The notes: generated by a model from the letters alone, not told the origin. Shown: positions 25,438-34,272, counted from the first letter of the stretch. The stretch: 64,000 nt of DNA from Pseudomonadota bacterium (GCA_021324655.1 JAJPIP010000061.1:1-64000), one strand, 5' to 3'. Made by a program: numbers and translations.

Positions 25438-26255
25438 CGCGCCGTGGGGAGCGCCGGATCGACCGACAGGCCATAACGAACCAGGTTCCAGCCATCGGGA
25501 AACCGGGAGGCTTCGCTGTCACCCATGATGACCACGATCACCCAGTGCTTCCCGGCTTGCGCCGACGAGACCAGGCAGGCCCCGGCCCCGGGGGTCGTCC
25601 CGGTCTTTACTCCGTTGATGACGGCGGACTGCCACAGTAGCTGGTCGAGATTTACCCAGTGATGAACCGGTATGCCGGCGGTCCGCACCGTCCATGAGCG
25701 GGTGCGGACGATGCGCGCGAAGGTCGGGTTGTGCATGGCGACCGCCGTGAGGGCGGCAAGATCCCGCGCCGTGGTGACCTGCCCCGGCTGATCGAAACCG
25801 TTCGGACTGAGGTAGTGGGTGTGCCGCAGCCCCAGCTCCCGTGCTGTGGCATTCATAAGATCGACGAAGTGCGGAATGGTGTGGCCCACGACCTCGGCTA
25901 ACTCGGCCGCCGCGTCGTTGCCGGAGGGCAGCATCATGCCGTGCAGCAGGTTCCAGATGCTGATCCGCTCGCCGATAGACAGCCCGGCGGTTGACCCGCC
26001 GTAGGAGACGGCAGTCTGATCGACGGTGACCATCGTGTGCAGCGGGATGTGGCTGCGCAGCACGATGAGAGCGGTCATGATCTTGACCGTGCTGGCAGGA
26101 TAGCGCTCGACGTCGGGCCGCCGCGCCCAGAGCACCTGGCCCGTCCATCCGTCCACGACGATCCCCTCCGGAGCCGACACCGGCGGACCCGCCGCGTGTG
26201 CCGGCGCGGGAAGCGCTAGCCCCAAAAGAGCAAGACAGAGCACGAGAGGTCGCAC
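25434..26255 (-). CDS. D-alanyl-D-alanine carboxypeptidase (S11 family)
   Basis: A 273-residue exported penicillin-binding protein that trims the terminal D-Ala of peptidoglycan stem peptides. It has a signal peptide (cut near AHAAG) and the three active-site motifs: SxxK in PASTVKIMTA, SxN in PSGNDAAAE, and KTG in GVKTGTTPGAG. It is shorter than E. coli DacA and lacks the C-terminal beta domain and amphipathic anchor, as in DacF-like soluble forms. Start GTG. Confidence 0.92.
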   Translation of the reverse strand: MRPLVLCLALLGLALPAPAHAAGPPVSAPEGIVVDGWTGQVLWARRPDVERYPASTVKIMTALIVLRSHIPLHTMVTVDQTAVSYGGSTAGLSIGERISIWNLLHGMMLPSGNDAAAELAEVVGHTIPHFVDLMNATARELGLRHTHYLSPNGFDQPGQVTTARDLAALTAVAMHNPTFARIVRTRSWTVRTAGIPVHHWVNLDQLLWQSAVINGVKTGTTPGAGACLVSSAQAGKHWVIVVIMGDSEASRFPDGWNLVRYGLSVDPALPTAR

Positions 26256-26348
26256 AGCGCTCTATGGTAGCCGCACGACCTCCCGCTTGACAGGTTTCGG
26301 CAGCGGGACAAATACTGGCCGACGGGCGGCCACGCACAAGGAGGATCT

Positions 26349-27050
26349 ATGCAATCTCTGCCGCAGCTCATGCCAGGCGATATCGGTACAGCTCAGGCTC
26401 CCGGCGTCACCTATTCGATTCAGGGCGACCTGGTTCCGGTGCTGACCTGTCAACTGGATGGATCGATTCCCATTTACTTCGAGCATCACGTCGTTCTCTG
26501 GAAGGATCCGGGGCTGGAGATCGGTATGCACGCCGTGAAGGGAGCGCTGAAGCGCATGGTGGCCGGCATGCAGGTCTTCATGACTGAGGCCAGGGGCCCG
26601 GGGGAGGTCGCGTTCTCGCGAGACGGCGTTGGGCACGTGTTCCCCCTTCACCTGCAGCCGGGCCAGGCGGTCCTGGCGCGTGAACACCAGTTTCTGGCCG
26701 CGACCGGGCATGTTGAATACTCGGTCAGCCGGGTGAAGGGCGTGGGAAGCATGCTCTTCGGATCCAGCGGCTTCTTCGTGGATCGGTTTCAAGCCGGACA
26801 ACAGGAGGGCGTCCTCTGGCTGCACGGCTTCGGCAACGTCTTTGAGAAGACGCTGGCCGCCGGAGAACAATTCGACGTGGAGCCGGGCGGCTGGGTGTAC
26901 CGTGACGAGACCGTTCGGATGGACGTGCAGGTGATGGGCTTGCGGACCGGGATCATCGGGGGCGGAGGACGGCTCGTGTTCAATCGCTTTACCGGTCCGG
27001 GACGTGTTGGAATCCAGTCGATGTACTTCCACCTTCCGACGTCCGAATGA
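26349..27050 (+). CDS. AIM24 family protein
   Basis: A 233-residue protein of the AIM24/TIGR00266 type, named after the mitochondrial biogenesis factor. It is all-beta with Gly turns, and typical stretches are GEVAFSRDGVGHVFPLHL, REHQFLAATGHVEYSV, WLHGFGNVFEKTLAAGEQF and the end GPGRVGIQSMYF. Molecular function in bacteria is not established. ATG follows a strong AAGGAGG. Monocistronic. Confidence 0.88.
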   Translation: MQSLPQLMPGDIGTAQAPGVTYSIQGDLVPVLTCQLDGSIPIYFEHHVVLWKDPGLEIGMHAVKGALKRMVAGMQVFMTEARGPGEVAFSRDGVGHVFPLHLQPGQAVLAREHQFLAATGHVEYSVSRVKGVGSMLFGSSGFFVDRFQAGQQEGVLWLHGFGNVFEKTLAAGEQFDVEPGGWVYRDETVRMDVQVMGLRTGIIGGGGRLVFNRFTGPGRVGIQSMYFHLPTSE

Positions 27051-27087
27051 GTCTCGTGTGACAGGTCGCTCGACTGGAGCGTGATGT

Positions 27088-27118
27088 TGAAACTTCGCGG
27101 CGCGTTGGCGCGTATATT
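27088..27118 (+). promoter_or_regulatory. ECF-type promoter, probably autoregulatory
   Basis: TGAAAC (27088-27093) and CGTA (27111-27114) are 17 bases apart, very like the sigma-W class consensus (TGAAAC, 16-17, CGTA). TATATT overlaps at 27113-27118, and the sigma gene's ATG at 27125 lies where transcription would begin. This suggests that the ECF factor drives its own operon from a leaderless transcript. Confidence 0.65.
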
Positions 27119-27124
27119 CTCTCA

Positions 27125-27700
27125 ATGGACCAAGGTCTAACCCCGGACAGAGAACTCATCGACCTCGCCCGACGCGGTGATCATGCCGCGTACGGGGAGA
27201 TAGTCGAGAGGTACAAGGACGCCGGGTACCGCGCCGCTCTCAACATCCTGCGCGAGCCTGCCGATGCCGAAGACGCCCTGCAGGAGGCTTTTGTCAGGGC
27301 CTATGTCCACCTCAACTCCTACAAACCGGAGTTCCGTTTCTACACCTGGTTCTCGACGATCGTGCGCAACGTCGCGCTGTCTCATCTCCGCGCTCGCGAT
27401 TGGCTCGTGACGCCTCTGACAGACGACATGATACGCCCCGCCCGTGCCCTTATCCAGGAATCGCCCGAGTTAGTGGCGCTGGCGGCAACGCGAGCCGAGA
27501 TCATCCGCGACGCCGTGAACTTGCTCCCGGATCGCTACCGCCGCGTCCTGATCCTGCGTTACTGGCATGATCTGACGTACGAGGAGATCGCCCGGGTGAC
27601 CGAGCAATCACTGGGCGCGGTGAAGACGCAGATTCACCGGGCGAAACTCATGCTGGCGGATGCCGCCTCCATGGGTTCCCTGGGTCTGGCCCTGGAATAA
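27125..27700 (+). CDS. ECF sigma factor (RpoE-like)
   Basis: A 191-residue sigma-70 family factor with only regions 2 and 4. Region 2 includes DAEDALQEAFVRAYVHL and FRFYTWFSTIVRNVALSHLR. Region 4 (about 125-180) includes LPDRYRRVLILRYWHDLTYEEIARVTEQSLGAVKTQIHRAK with its helix-turn-helix. It would redirect RNA polymerase to a stress regulon. The next gene starts three bases after the stop and encodes a membrane protein that may act as anti-sigma factor. Confidence 0.92.
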   Translation: MDQGLTPDRELIDLARRGDHAAYGEIVERYKDAGYRAALNILREPADAEDALQEAFVRAYVHLNSYKPEFRFYTWFSTIVRNVALSHLRARDWLVTPLTDDMIRPARALIQESPELVALAATRAEIIRDAVNLLPDRYRRVLILRYWHDLTYEEIARVTEQSLGAVKTQIHRAKLMLADAASMGSLGLALE

Positions 27701-27703
27701 GGC

Positions 27704-28048
27704 ATGTCTGTCCACCCCCACCCGGACTTCGCGCGGCGCATCGAGCGATCCCTCAACGGCGCCGACACGGCGCGTCGCTGGCACCAGTGGAAGGAACGTG
27801 CCCGTCTCGCTCTTCCCGTCGTCCTACTCGCCGGCCCGGTCATCGGCTGGCATCTTCTGCAGCACACGCCGGGAAGCGGCCACATGGCGGTGGCTGCTCT
27901 CGCCACCGTCGCCTTCATACTCGACGTCGGTGTACACCTCGATACGTCGTTGCTGTCGTCGCTCGGATTGGCGGACCTACCGACGGTCGTCGGCCTCCTC
28001 CTGCTGGTCATGGTGGCCGCGTCCGTCCTCTGGCGCGAGGACAAATGA
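27704..28048 (+). CDS. Membrane protein next to ECF sigma, possible anti-sigma factor
   Basis: A 114-residue protein with a basic cytoplasmic N-terminus of about 33 residues and two or three membrane helices (about 35-51, 60-78, 90-107). It has no zinc-binding HxxxCxxC motif of typical ZAS anti-sigma factors. The position directly after the sigma gene, and coupling to the following gene by ATGA, make an anti-sigma or sensor role plausible but unproven. Confidence 0.7.
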   Translation: MSVHPHPDFARRIERSLNGADTARRWHQWKERARLALPVVLLAGPVIGWHLLQHTPGSGHMAVAALATVAFILDVGVHLDTSLLSSLGLADLPTVVGLLLLVMVAASVLWREDK

Positions 28049-28938
28049 TGAGGCGGCGACTCCTCATAGCGGGATGGACCGTCATCCTCTGCCTGTCGGC
28101 TCTGCTCCCTCTGTCGGCCATCTTTCACGGCATCGTTCACGTCGGGCCCGGCGCCGTGACCGTGGATCCCCACCGGCGGACCCCGGTTTTGTCCCTGGGC
28201 GGTAACGTCCGCTTACCGCGAGGGAGTGGATCGGTCGTTGTGGTCTTGTTCGGCGATGTCTGGGCGCACGGGACGGTGGGAGACGACGTCGTCACGGCCC
28301 GCGGCCGCATCTACCTCGAGCCTCACACCCGAGTCATGGGGGACATCGTGTCGGTGCTGGGAGGCATCTATCGCGCGCCCGGGGTCTCCATGACGGGACG
28401 GGTCGGCGGAGCTTTACACGTCTGGAATGGTCGGAGTCCGGAGCCGAGCCGGGCGTTTCTTCCCTTCTTGCTTTCTACCATGCGTTTGGGGATGGCGGCG
28501 GGCCTGGCTCTGCTGCTCATCGGCACGTGCCTCACGGTCGTGTTTCCGTGGCAGATCGTGCTCATTTCTTCGACGTTGCGTGGGTCGCCGGTCAAGAGCA
28601 CGGCCGCCGGATTGCTGAGTCTTTTGACATTCCTCTTTCTGGTGGTGCCGCTTGGTCTCAGCCTCGCCGGACTTCCCTTCGCTTTGCTGCTGACCGGAGC
28701 GGCGATCCTCGCCTGGTTGTTCGGGATCACTGCGGCGTCGGTCGTACTCGGTCGCGCCCTGGCGCGTAACCCAGCCTCACTCCTCTGGGCGGCCGGCGCC
28801 GGCCTGATCGCTCTCGCCCTCGGCATGTCCGTCCCGGTCGCCGGGCCGCTGATTGTTCTCCTCTTGGGTCTGGCGGGCGCAGGCGCGCTGGCTGTAGCGC
28901 TGCTGGGACGCGGATCACCGGTCGTTCCCGTCGCCTGA
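28045..28938 (+). CDS. Membrane protein with bactofilin-like beta-helix domain
   Basis: A 297-residue protein: N-terminal membrane segment (5-25), then about 100 residues of repeating Gly/Val-rich strands with an internal period (GDVWAHGTVGDDVVTARGRIYLEPHTRVMGD is part), resembling bactofilin/polymer-forming beta-helices, then four to five membrane helices (about 145-290). The beta-helix would lie outside the cytoplasm if the first segment spans the membrane. The start overlaps the previous stop (ATGATG). With the sigma gene it forms a three-gene operon, suggesting envelope-stress sensing or an envelope structure. Function is inferred. Confidence 0.68.
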   Translation: MMRRRLLIAGWTVILCLSALLPLSAIFHGIVHVGPGAVTVDPHRRTPVLSLGGNVRLPRGSGSVVVVLFGDVWAHGTVGDDVVTARGRIYLEPHTRVMGDIVSVLGGIYRAPGVSMTGRVGGALHVWNGRSPEPSRAFLPFLLSTMRLGMAAGLALLLIGTCLTVVFPWQIVLISSTLRGSPVKSTAAGLLSLLTFLFLVVPLGLSLAGLPFALLLTGAAILAWLFGITAASVVLGRALARNPASLLWAAGAGLIALALGMSVPVAGPLIVLLLGLAGAGALAVALLGRGSPVVPVA

Positions 28939-28999
28939 AACTTTTCCGGCGCGGCGTGGGTATATCCGGGGTAGATAACGCCGCGTGAAAGGACCGCGC

Positions 29000-29455
29000 A
29001 TGACAGAACTGGCAGTGGCCCCTTCGCTAGGATTCTGGTCGGAACGGGTTGCGATTCGGACGTCGGGTCCCCGCCAATTCATCGACATGACGGAGGAAGT
29101 CAGCCGCTGCATCGCCCAGGCGGGCATTCGAGCAGGGCTCGCGGTTGTCTCGTCGCTTCACACGACAGCCGCGCTCTTCATCAACGAACACGAGCCGGAG
29201 CTCCTCAAGGACCTGGACCGCCTGCTCACCCGCCTGGCGCCGCCGGGCGCCGGATACCTCCACAACGCTGTTCCCTGCCTGCCCGGCGAGATGCCGAACG
29301 GCCATTCCCACTGTCAGTCATTGCTGCTGCAGGCCAGCGTCACCCTGCCCATTCTCGGAGGAACGCTGGACATCGGGCGCTGGCAGCGGATCTTCTTCGT
29401 CGAGCTCGATTCCGCGCGTGACCGTTCCGTGGCCGTGACGTTGATGGGATCCTGA
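29000..29455 (+). CDS. YjbQ family protein (UPF0047)
   Basis: A 151-residue protein of the YjbQ/UPF0047 family, in which members can show weak thiamine-phosphate synthase activity. Family hallmarks: SSLHTTAALFINEHEPELLKD, the HNAVPCLPGEMPNGHSHCQSLLL stretch with conserved His and Glu, and a C-terminal GRWQRIFFVELD. ATG 29000 is selected because AAAGGA stands six bases before it; GTG 28985 is possible. Confidence 0.9.
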   Translation: MTELAVAPSLGFWSERVAIRTSGPRQFIDMTEEVSRCIAQAGIRAGLAVVSSLHTTAALFINEHEPELLKDLDRLLTRLAPPGAGYLHNAVPCLPGEMPNGHSHCQSLLLQASVTLPILGGTLDIGRWQRIFFVELDSARDRSVAVTLMGS

Positions 29456-29456
29456 T

Positions 29457-29771
29457 TTACCAGGTCAGCGGCTCGACGAAGATATCAACTTCGCCGCCAC
29501 ACGAGAGTCCAACCTGGAACGCCATCTCATCAGAAATGCCGTAATGCACGAGGCGCCCGACCCCGCTTTCCAGGGCGGCCATTCCCTCCTCGTACACGGC
29601 CGCCTCCAGGCAGCCCCCGCTGACCGATCCGGCGATCTTCCCGGAGGGCGTCATCGCCATGGCCGCGCCGGCCGGCCGCGGCGTTGATCCCGCCGTGCGA
29701 ACGACGGTTGCAACGGCGACTTTCTCCCCGGCGGCACGCCACGCCTCCACTGCTGACAGTACTTCCTTCAT
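29457..29771 (-). CDS. Stand-alone XdhC/CoxI N-terminal domain protein
   Basis: A 104-residue protein made only of the XdhC/CoxI domain: KVAVATVVRTAGSTPRPAGAAMAM, GSVSGGCLEAAVYEE and YGISDEMAFQVGLSCGGEVDIFVEP are all typical. XdhC-type proteins insert or sulfurate the molybdenum cofactor of xanthine dehydrogenase-like enzymes. The usual C-terminal Rossmann domain is absent, and no molybdoenzyme gene is nearby. Single-domain forms occur in other bacteria, so this need not be a fragment. Convergent with the YjbQ gene. Confidence 0.87.
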   Translation of the reverse strand: MKEVLSAVEAWRAAGEKVAVATVVRTAGSTPRPAGAAMAMTPSGKIAGSVSGGCLEAAVYEEGMAALESGVGRLVHYGISDEMAFQVGLSCGGEVDIFVEPLTW

Positions 29772-29822
29772 CGGGATACTCCGTCCCAGTGTATCCTGGT
29801 GCAGCCGCCGACGCGGCGTGTT

Positions 29823-30599
29823 ATGACGATCTACCTCGGGACTCAGGGCTGGAGCTATCCGGATTGGGTCGGCTCCTTTTATCCCACGGGCGCGCGGCAA
29901 CGGGACTTTCTCGCGCTCTATGCCGAGGTCTTTGACGCCGTCGAGCTCGACACGACGTTTTACGCCACGCCCCGCGACACGCAGGTGGAGGCCTGGCGCG
30001 ACGCGACTCCGGAGGGCTTCCAGTTCACGGCAAAAGTGCCGCGCACCATCACCCATGACCGTCATCTGGTGGGAACTGACCAGGACATGGACGATTTTCT
30101 GACGACCATGACCCTTCTGGGGGATAAACTCGGAGCCGTCCTGGTGCAGTTACCGCCGGACTTCCGCTGGGACGAGCGCGCCGAGCTCGACCGGTTCCTG
30201 GCTCGGTTGCCGCGCGATGTACGGACCGCTGTCGAGTTCCGAAACCGCTCGTGGATACGGCCGGAGACAGCCGAGCTCCTGGCTCAATATGGCGTCGCGT
30301 TCACGATGATCGACCTCCACTACATGCCCCGGGTCACCGAAACCACGGCAGACTTCACCTATGTTCGCTGGCTGGGTGAACGCAGCAAGATCACGCGCAT
30401 GCACGAAACACAGATCGATAGGCATGATGATCTGGATCGCTGGGCGGCCGTCCTCGGCGAGGTCGCGATGCGGGTCCAGCGGGTCTACGGCTTCGCCAAT
30501 AACCACTATTCCGGCCACTCACCCGCCGATATCCGCTATCTCAAGCAGCGTCTCGACCTACCCGAGCGAGAGCGCCCGAGCCAGGGCCGGCTGCTATGA
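29823..30599 (+). CDS. DUF72 (YecE family) protein
   Basis: A 258-residue TIM-barrel protein of DUF72. It begins IYLGTQGWSYPDWVGSFYP and has VELDTTFYATP, FTAKVPRTITHDR, VQLPPDF, VEFRNRSW and the C-terminal YGFANNHYSGHSPADI, all family signatures. Activity is not known. Start ATG 29823. Coupled by ATGA to a small membrane-protein gene. Confidence 0.9.
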   Translation: MTIYLGTQGWSYPDWVGSFYPTGARQRDFLALYAEVFDAVELDTTFYATPRDTQVEAWRDATPEGFQFTAKVPRTITHDRHLVGTDQDMDDFLTTMTLLGDKLGAVLVQLPPDFRWDERAELDRFLARLPRDVRTAVEFRNRSWIRPETAELLAQYGVAFTMIDLHYMPRVTETTADFTYVRWLGERSKITRMHETQIDRHDDLDRWAAVLGEVAMRVQRVYGFANNHYSGHSPADIRYLKQRLDLPERERPSQGRLL

Positions 30600-30862
30600 A
30601 CCTCTGGTATTCGATCTGGGAGTCGCCGCACCGCTGGTCGTTGCTGGCCGGCATGACGTTTTTTGCCGGGCTCGCCGTGACGATCTTCATGCTCGCCGTG
30701 GGATGGGACCACACTCTCGACCGTGTATGGCTGTATCTAGTCCTTCTGGCGACGGCCGCACTACTCGTACTGGCGGGTCGAGATTGGGTTCGCCGCACCG
30801 AGGCGGCGATCGATGCGGCCCCGGATCAGGAGAATCAAGACGTCGCGCCGCCCGCCTCGTGA
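30596..30862 (+). CDS. Small two-helix membrane protein, unknown
   Basis: An 88-residue protein with two hydrophobic helices (about residues 15-35 and 43-61) and an acidic tail. Translationally coupled to the DUF72 gene (ATGA). No family recognised. Confidence 0.62.
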   Translation: MNLWYSIWESPHRWSLLAGMTFFAGLAVTIFMLAVGWDHTLDRVWLYLVLLATAALLVLAGRDWVRRTEAAIDAAPDQENQDVAPPAS

Positions 30863-30868
30863 CTCAAC

Positions 30869-31456
30869 CTAGACGCCGGCGAGACCGAGATCCTCGGCAA
30901 TTCCTCGCATGGCCGCTATGACGATCTCGACATGCTCATTGAGATCGACGCCCAACTCGTCGGCGCCACGCTGCATGTCCTCTCGGCTGACGGCCCGAGC
31001 GAACGCCTTATCCTTCATTTTCTTGCGCACCGAGCGTGCTTCCAGACTGTGTATGCTTTTGTCGGGTCGAACCAGGGCGGCCGCCGTGATGAACCCTGTC
31101 AATTCGTCGACAGCAAATAGCGCGCGGTCCATAGGGGCGCGTCGAGGCAGGTCAAGGTACTCGGCGTGCGTCTTGATAGCGTAGATCACGTCGTCCGGAT
31201 ACCCTTGCGCCTCCAGCACCCGTGCGCCGAAGAGCGGGTGCTCGTTCTCGTCGGCAACGCCGTTTGGATTCGGGTGCTCCTCGTAGTCGAAGTCGTGGAG
31301 CAGGCCGGCAAGGGCCCATCGGTCCTCGTCCTCCCCAAAACGTCTCGCATACGCACGCATGGCCGCTTCCACCGCCAGCATGTGTCGACGCAGGCTCTCA
31401 CTCTCGGTATGGGCAGTCACCAACGCCCAGGCATCTTCTCGGGTCTTGTTCGTCAC
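30869..31456 (-). CDS. HD domain phosphohydrolase-like protein
   Basis: A 195-residue HD-superfamily protein: RRHMLAVEAAMRAYARRF with the first His, LAGLLHDFDYEEHP with the HD pair, a later His in IKTHAEYL and Asp in AVDELTGFI. These are metal ligands of a phosphohydrolase; the substrate is unknown. Similar single-domain HD proteins are common and unassigned. Start GTG 31456 with GAGGAGA at good spacing. It is divergent from the ALDH gene; TATACT lies on its strand around 31480-31475. Confidence 0.85.
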   Translation of the reverse strand: MTNKTREDAWALVTAHTESESLRRHMLAVEAAMRAYARRFGEDEDRWALAGLLHDFDYEEHPNPNGVADENEHPLFGARVLEAQGYPDDVIYAIKTHAEYLDLPRRAPMDRALFAVDELTGFITAAALVRPDKSIHSLEARSVRKKMKDKAFARAVSREDMQRGADELGVDLNEHVEIVIAAMRGIAEDLGLAGV

Positions 31457-31497
31457 GCCGTCTCCTCTCGCGAGTATAACGGCGCCCAGAGCCCACC

Positions 31498-31503
31498 TAT
31501 AAT
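31498..31503 (+). promoter_or_regulatory. -10 element for the aldehyde dehydrogenase gene
   Basis: A perfect TATAAT lies 34 bases upstream of the ALDH start. No good -35 box is seen at 17 bases. The untranslated leader then contains a small GCCGCCGAAGGCGG hairpin and a GGAGGAGG ribosome-binding site. Confidence 0.5.
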
Positions 31504-31537
31504 GCTGTGCCGCCGAAGGCGGACGGAGGAGGACGGC

Positions 31538-33037
31538 ATGGCGGAGGTCTATCACAATTACATCGGTGGCAAGTGGGTTCCGTCGCAGAACGGTGACACG
31601 TTCGAAAGCTGCAACCCGGCGTGCACGTCCGAAGTGATCGGCGTCTTCCAGCGTTCGAACAAGCAAGACGTCATATCGGCGATCGATGCCGCCCATGCCG
31701 CGCTACCCGGTTGGATGAGCACACCGGCTCCCATCCGCGCCTCGTATGTCCGTCGTGTCGGTCAGCTGCTCGAGCGTGACAAGGAAGCTCTGGCGCAGCT
31801 GGAGACGCGCGAGATGGGCAAGGTTGTCGAAGAGGGACGCGGCGATGTCCAGGAAGGCATCGACATGGCGGACTACATCAGTGGCGAGGGCCGCCGTATG
31901 TTCGGCGAGACGGTTCCCTCCGAGCTGCGCGACAAGTTCGCCATGATGGTGCGTCAGCCCCTGGGGGTTGTCGGCCTCATCACACCCTGGAACTTCCCGG
32001 TCGCGATTCCGACCTGGAAGATTTTTCCCGCGCTCGTCACCGGCAACACGATAGTATTCAAGCCGGCGGAGGATACGCCTGCTGCCGCCACCGCCCTCGT
32101 CAAGTTGTTCGAAGAGGCCGGGCTACCGGCCGGTGTCCTTAACCTGGTGACCGGCTATGGGCCGGAAGCGGGAGCGCCCATCGTGGAAGACGCGCGGATC
32201 CGCATGATCTCTTTCACCGGGTCGTCCGCCGTGGGCCGCGAGATTGCGGCCAAGGCCGGGCGAGATCTCAAGAAGACCATGTTGGAGTTGGGTGGAAAGA
32301 ACCCGATGATCGTGATGCCCGACGCCGATCTCGATCTCGCGCTGGAGGGCGCGCTGTGGGGCGCTTTTGGGACGACCGGTCAGCGCTGCACGGCGACGAG
32401 CCGGATCATTGTGCACCGCGACATCGCCGATGAGTTCACGACCCGGCTGATCCAGCAGGCCAAAAGCCTCAAGGTCGGTTACGGGCTCGAGCCGGGGGTC
32501 CAGGTCGGGCCACTCATCAACGCGCAACAACTGCAGACGGTCGACGAGTATGTGCAAATCGGGAAGCAAGAAGGCGCAAGCCTGTTGCTCGGAGGCAAGC
32601 GCTTGACCGGCGGCTCCTATGACAACGGGTACTTCTACGCGCCGACAATCTTCGGCGATGTGAACTACCGAATGCGCATTGCCCAGGAAGAGATCTTCGG
32701 TCCGGTCGTCGCCGTGATGCCGGTGTCGTCGTACGACGAGGCGATCCAGGTCGCCAATTCCACCGAGTACGGTTTGTCCAGCTCCATTTACACCCGCGAC
32801 GTCAACCTGGCCTTCCGCGCCATGCGGGACATGGAGGCCGGCATCTCCTATGTCAATGCCCCGACGATCGGCGCCGAGATCCAGCTGCCTTTCGGCGGTG
32901 TCAAAGCCACCGGGAACGGGCATCGCGAAGCCGGCACCTCGGCAATCAAGGAGTTCACCGAGCCGAAGGCCATCTATGTCGATTACAGCGGCCGCTTGCA
33001 GCGGGCACAGATTGACGTCGAGCACCATGCGTCGTAG
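31538..33037 (+). CDS. NAD(P)-dependent aldehyde dehydrogenase
   Basis: A 499-residue ALDH-superfamily enzyme that oxidises an aldehyde to its acid. The active-site Glu lies in LELGGKNPM, the nucleophilic Cys in [11 protein letters not shown], and the cofactor-binding motifs [14 protein letters not shown] and FTGSSAVG are intact. The N-terminal YIGGKWVPS resembles the ketoglutaric-semialdehyde dehydrogenase group, but substrate cannot be assigned. Start ATG 31538 behind GGAGGAGG. Confidence 0.92.
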   Translation: MAEVYHNYIGGKWVPSQNGDTFESCNPACTSEVIGVFQRSNKQDVISAIDAAHAALPGWMSTPAPIRASYVRRVGQLLERDKEALAQLETREMGKVVEEGRGDVQEGIDMADYISGEGRRMFGETVPSELRDKFAMMVRQPLGVVGLITPWNFPVAIPTWKIFPALVTGNTIVFKPAEDTPAAATALVKLFEEAGLPAGVLNLVTGYGPEAGAPIVEDARIRMISFTGSSAVGREIAAKAGRDLKKTMLELGGKNPMIVMPDADLDLALEGALWGAFGTTGQRCTATSRIIVHRDIADEFTTRLIQQAKSLKVGYGLEPGVQVGPLINAQQLQTVDEYVQIGKQEGASLLLGGKRLTGGSYDNGYFYAPTIFGDVNYRMRIAQEEIFGPVVAVMPVSSYDEAIQVANSTEYGLSSSIYTRDVNLAFRAMRDMEAGISYVNAPTIGAEIQLPFGGVKATGNGHREAGTSAIKEFTEPKAIYVDYSGRLQRAQIDVEHHAS

Positions 33038-33066
33038 CGGCTGGTACCATGGGCCAGGAGGATCCG

Positions 33067-33594
33067 GTGGCAAGACGTGAGATTGTGACGCTGGGGCACC
33101 CGACGCTTCGGGTGAAGGCGAAGAAGATTCACCGTGTGGACGAGTCGATCAAAGCCCTCGTACAAGATCTGATCGACACGCTGGAGGCGACGCCCAACGG
33201 CGCCGGACTGGCCGCCCCGCAAATCGGTGTCCCTTTGCGAGCGATTGTCACTCTCGCCGACGGAACGCGCCGCGTGGTCATCAATCCTGAAATTGTCGAG
33301 GAGTCGGAGGAGGAGGTCGAAGGCGAAGAGGGCTGCCTGAGTATTCCGGGGTGGTATGGACCGGTGTGGCGCAAGCAGAAAGTCACCGTCCGGGGTCTCG
33401 GACCGTCGGGGAAGCCGCTCAAGGTCAAGACCGAAGACTTCGAGGCGCGCGTCTTCCAGCATGAGATTGATCACCTGGACGGTGTCCTCTTCGTCGACCG
33501 CATTGAGGACCGCAGCCGTCTCCATCGGGTCGAGCCGGAGGAGGAGGCGAGCGACGACGAAGACGAGGTTGCGGACACGGAAGCGCTGGCCTAG
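33067..33594 (+). CDS. def: Peptide deformylase
   Basis: A 175-residue metalloenzyme that removes the formyl group from new proteins. All three motifs are present: GAGLAAPQIGV, EGCLSIPGW (metal Cys) and QHEIDHLDG (two metal His, catalytic Glu). An acidic C-terminal tail of about 25 residues is added. Start GTG 33067 has AGGAGG just before; ATG 33049 is less likely because it precedes that site. fmt is not adjacent. Confidence 0.95.
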   Translation: MARREIVTLGHPTLRVKAKKIHRVDESIKALVQDLIDTLEATPNGAGLAAPQIGVPLRAIVTLADGTRRVVINPEIVEESEEEVEGEEGCLSIPGWYGPVWRKQKVTVRGLGPSGKPLKVKTEDFEARVFQHEIDHLDGVLFVDRIEDRSRLHRVEPEEEASDDEDEVADTEALA

Positions 33595-33621
33595 CGCCGT
33601 CCGTCCGCGCTTCTTAGCACG

Positions 33622-34191
33622 CTAACTGCGTCTCATGTCCGCGTATTGTTTGCGGAACTTGGCGACTTTCGGCGCAATGACGTAGTTGCAGTACATCGCG
33701 CCGGGGTTTCTGGCGAAGTATTCCTGGTGGTAATCCTCGGCCGGGTAGAAGACGTCGTACGGCACGAGCTGCGTAACGATCGGCTTTCCCCAAACGCCTT
33801 CGGCCCGAAGTGCTGCCATGATCTCCTCCGCCGCTTGCTTCTGCTCGGGGCTGTGATAGAAGATCACTGACCGATACTGCGTGCCGACGTCATTACCCTG
33901 TCGATTTAGAGTCGTGGGGTCGTGGATCGAGAAAAAAATACGCAGGATGTCCTGGTAGGAGATCTGGGCCGGGTCGAAGTTGACCTGCACCACTTCGGCG
34001 TGACCTGTCCGCCCGCTGCAGACCTGTTCGTAGGTCGGATTCGGAACCGTGCCGCCGGCGTACCCGGACTCGACGGAGATCACGCCCCGCAGATCGTCGA
34101 AGACGGGTTCGAGACACCAGAAACACCCGCCTCCCAGGGTCGCCACTTCCCGGCCGCCTGATGCGCGAGCGCCGTCCGCGGGGTCATCCAT
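33622..34191 (-). CDS. msrA: Peptide methionine sulfoxide reductase A
   Basis: A 189-residue enzyme that repairs S-methionine sulfoxide. The catalytic Cys is in GGGCFWCLEPVF, and GYAGG, YEQVCSGRTGHAEVVQV, FFSIHDPTTLNRQGNDVGTQYRS and AEDYHQEYF are all conserved. It is a free-standing MsrA with no MsrB fusion. Convergent with def. Confidence 0.95.
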   Translation of the reverse strand: MDDPADGARASGGREVATLGGGCFWCLEPVFDDLRGVISVESGYAGGTVPNPTYEQVCSGRTGHAEVVQVNFDPAQISYQDILRIFFSIHDPTTLNRQGNDVGTQYRSVIFYHSPEQKQAAEEIMAALRAEGVWGKPIVTQLVPYDVFYPAEDYHQEYFARNPGAMYCNYVIAPKVAKFRKQYADMRRS

Positions 34192-34272
34192 GGTTACAGC
34201 TTAGAGGATGCGCGATCCGTCGGCGGAGGACGGCCCGGGTTCACCGTGCCGCCCTCCTCGGCGCTTTGCTCG

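Noticed and set aside
29000-29455. TPP riboswitch-controlled thiamine gene
   Set aside because: No THI-box sequence upstream; the thiamine link comes only from a weak activity in the YjbQ family.
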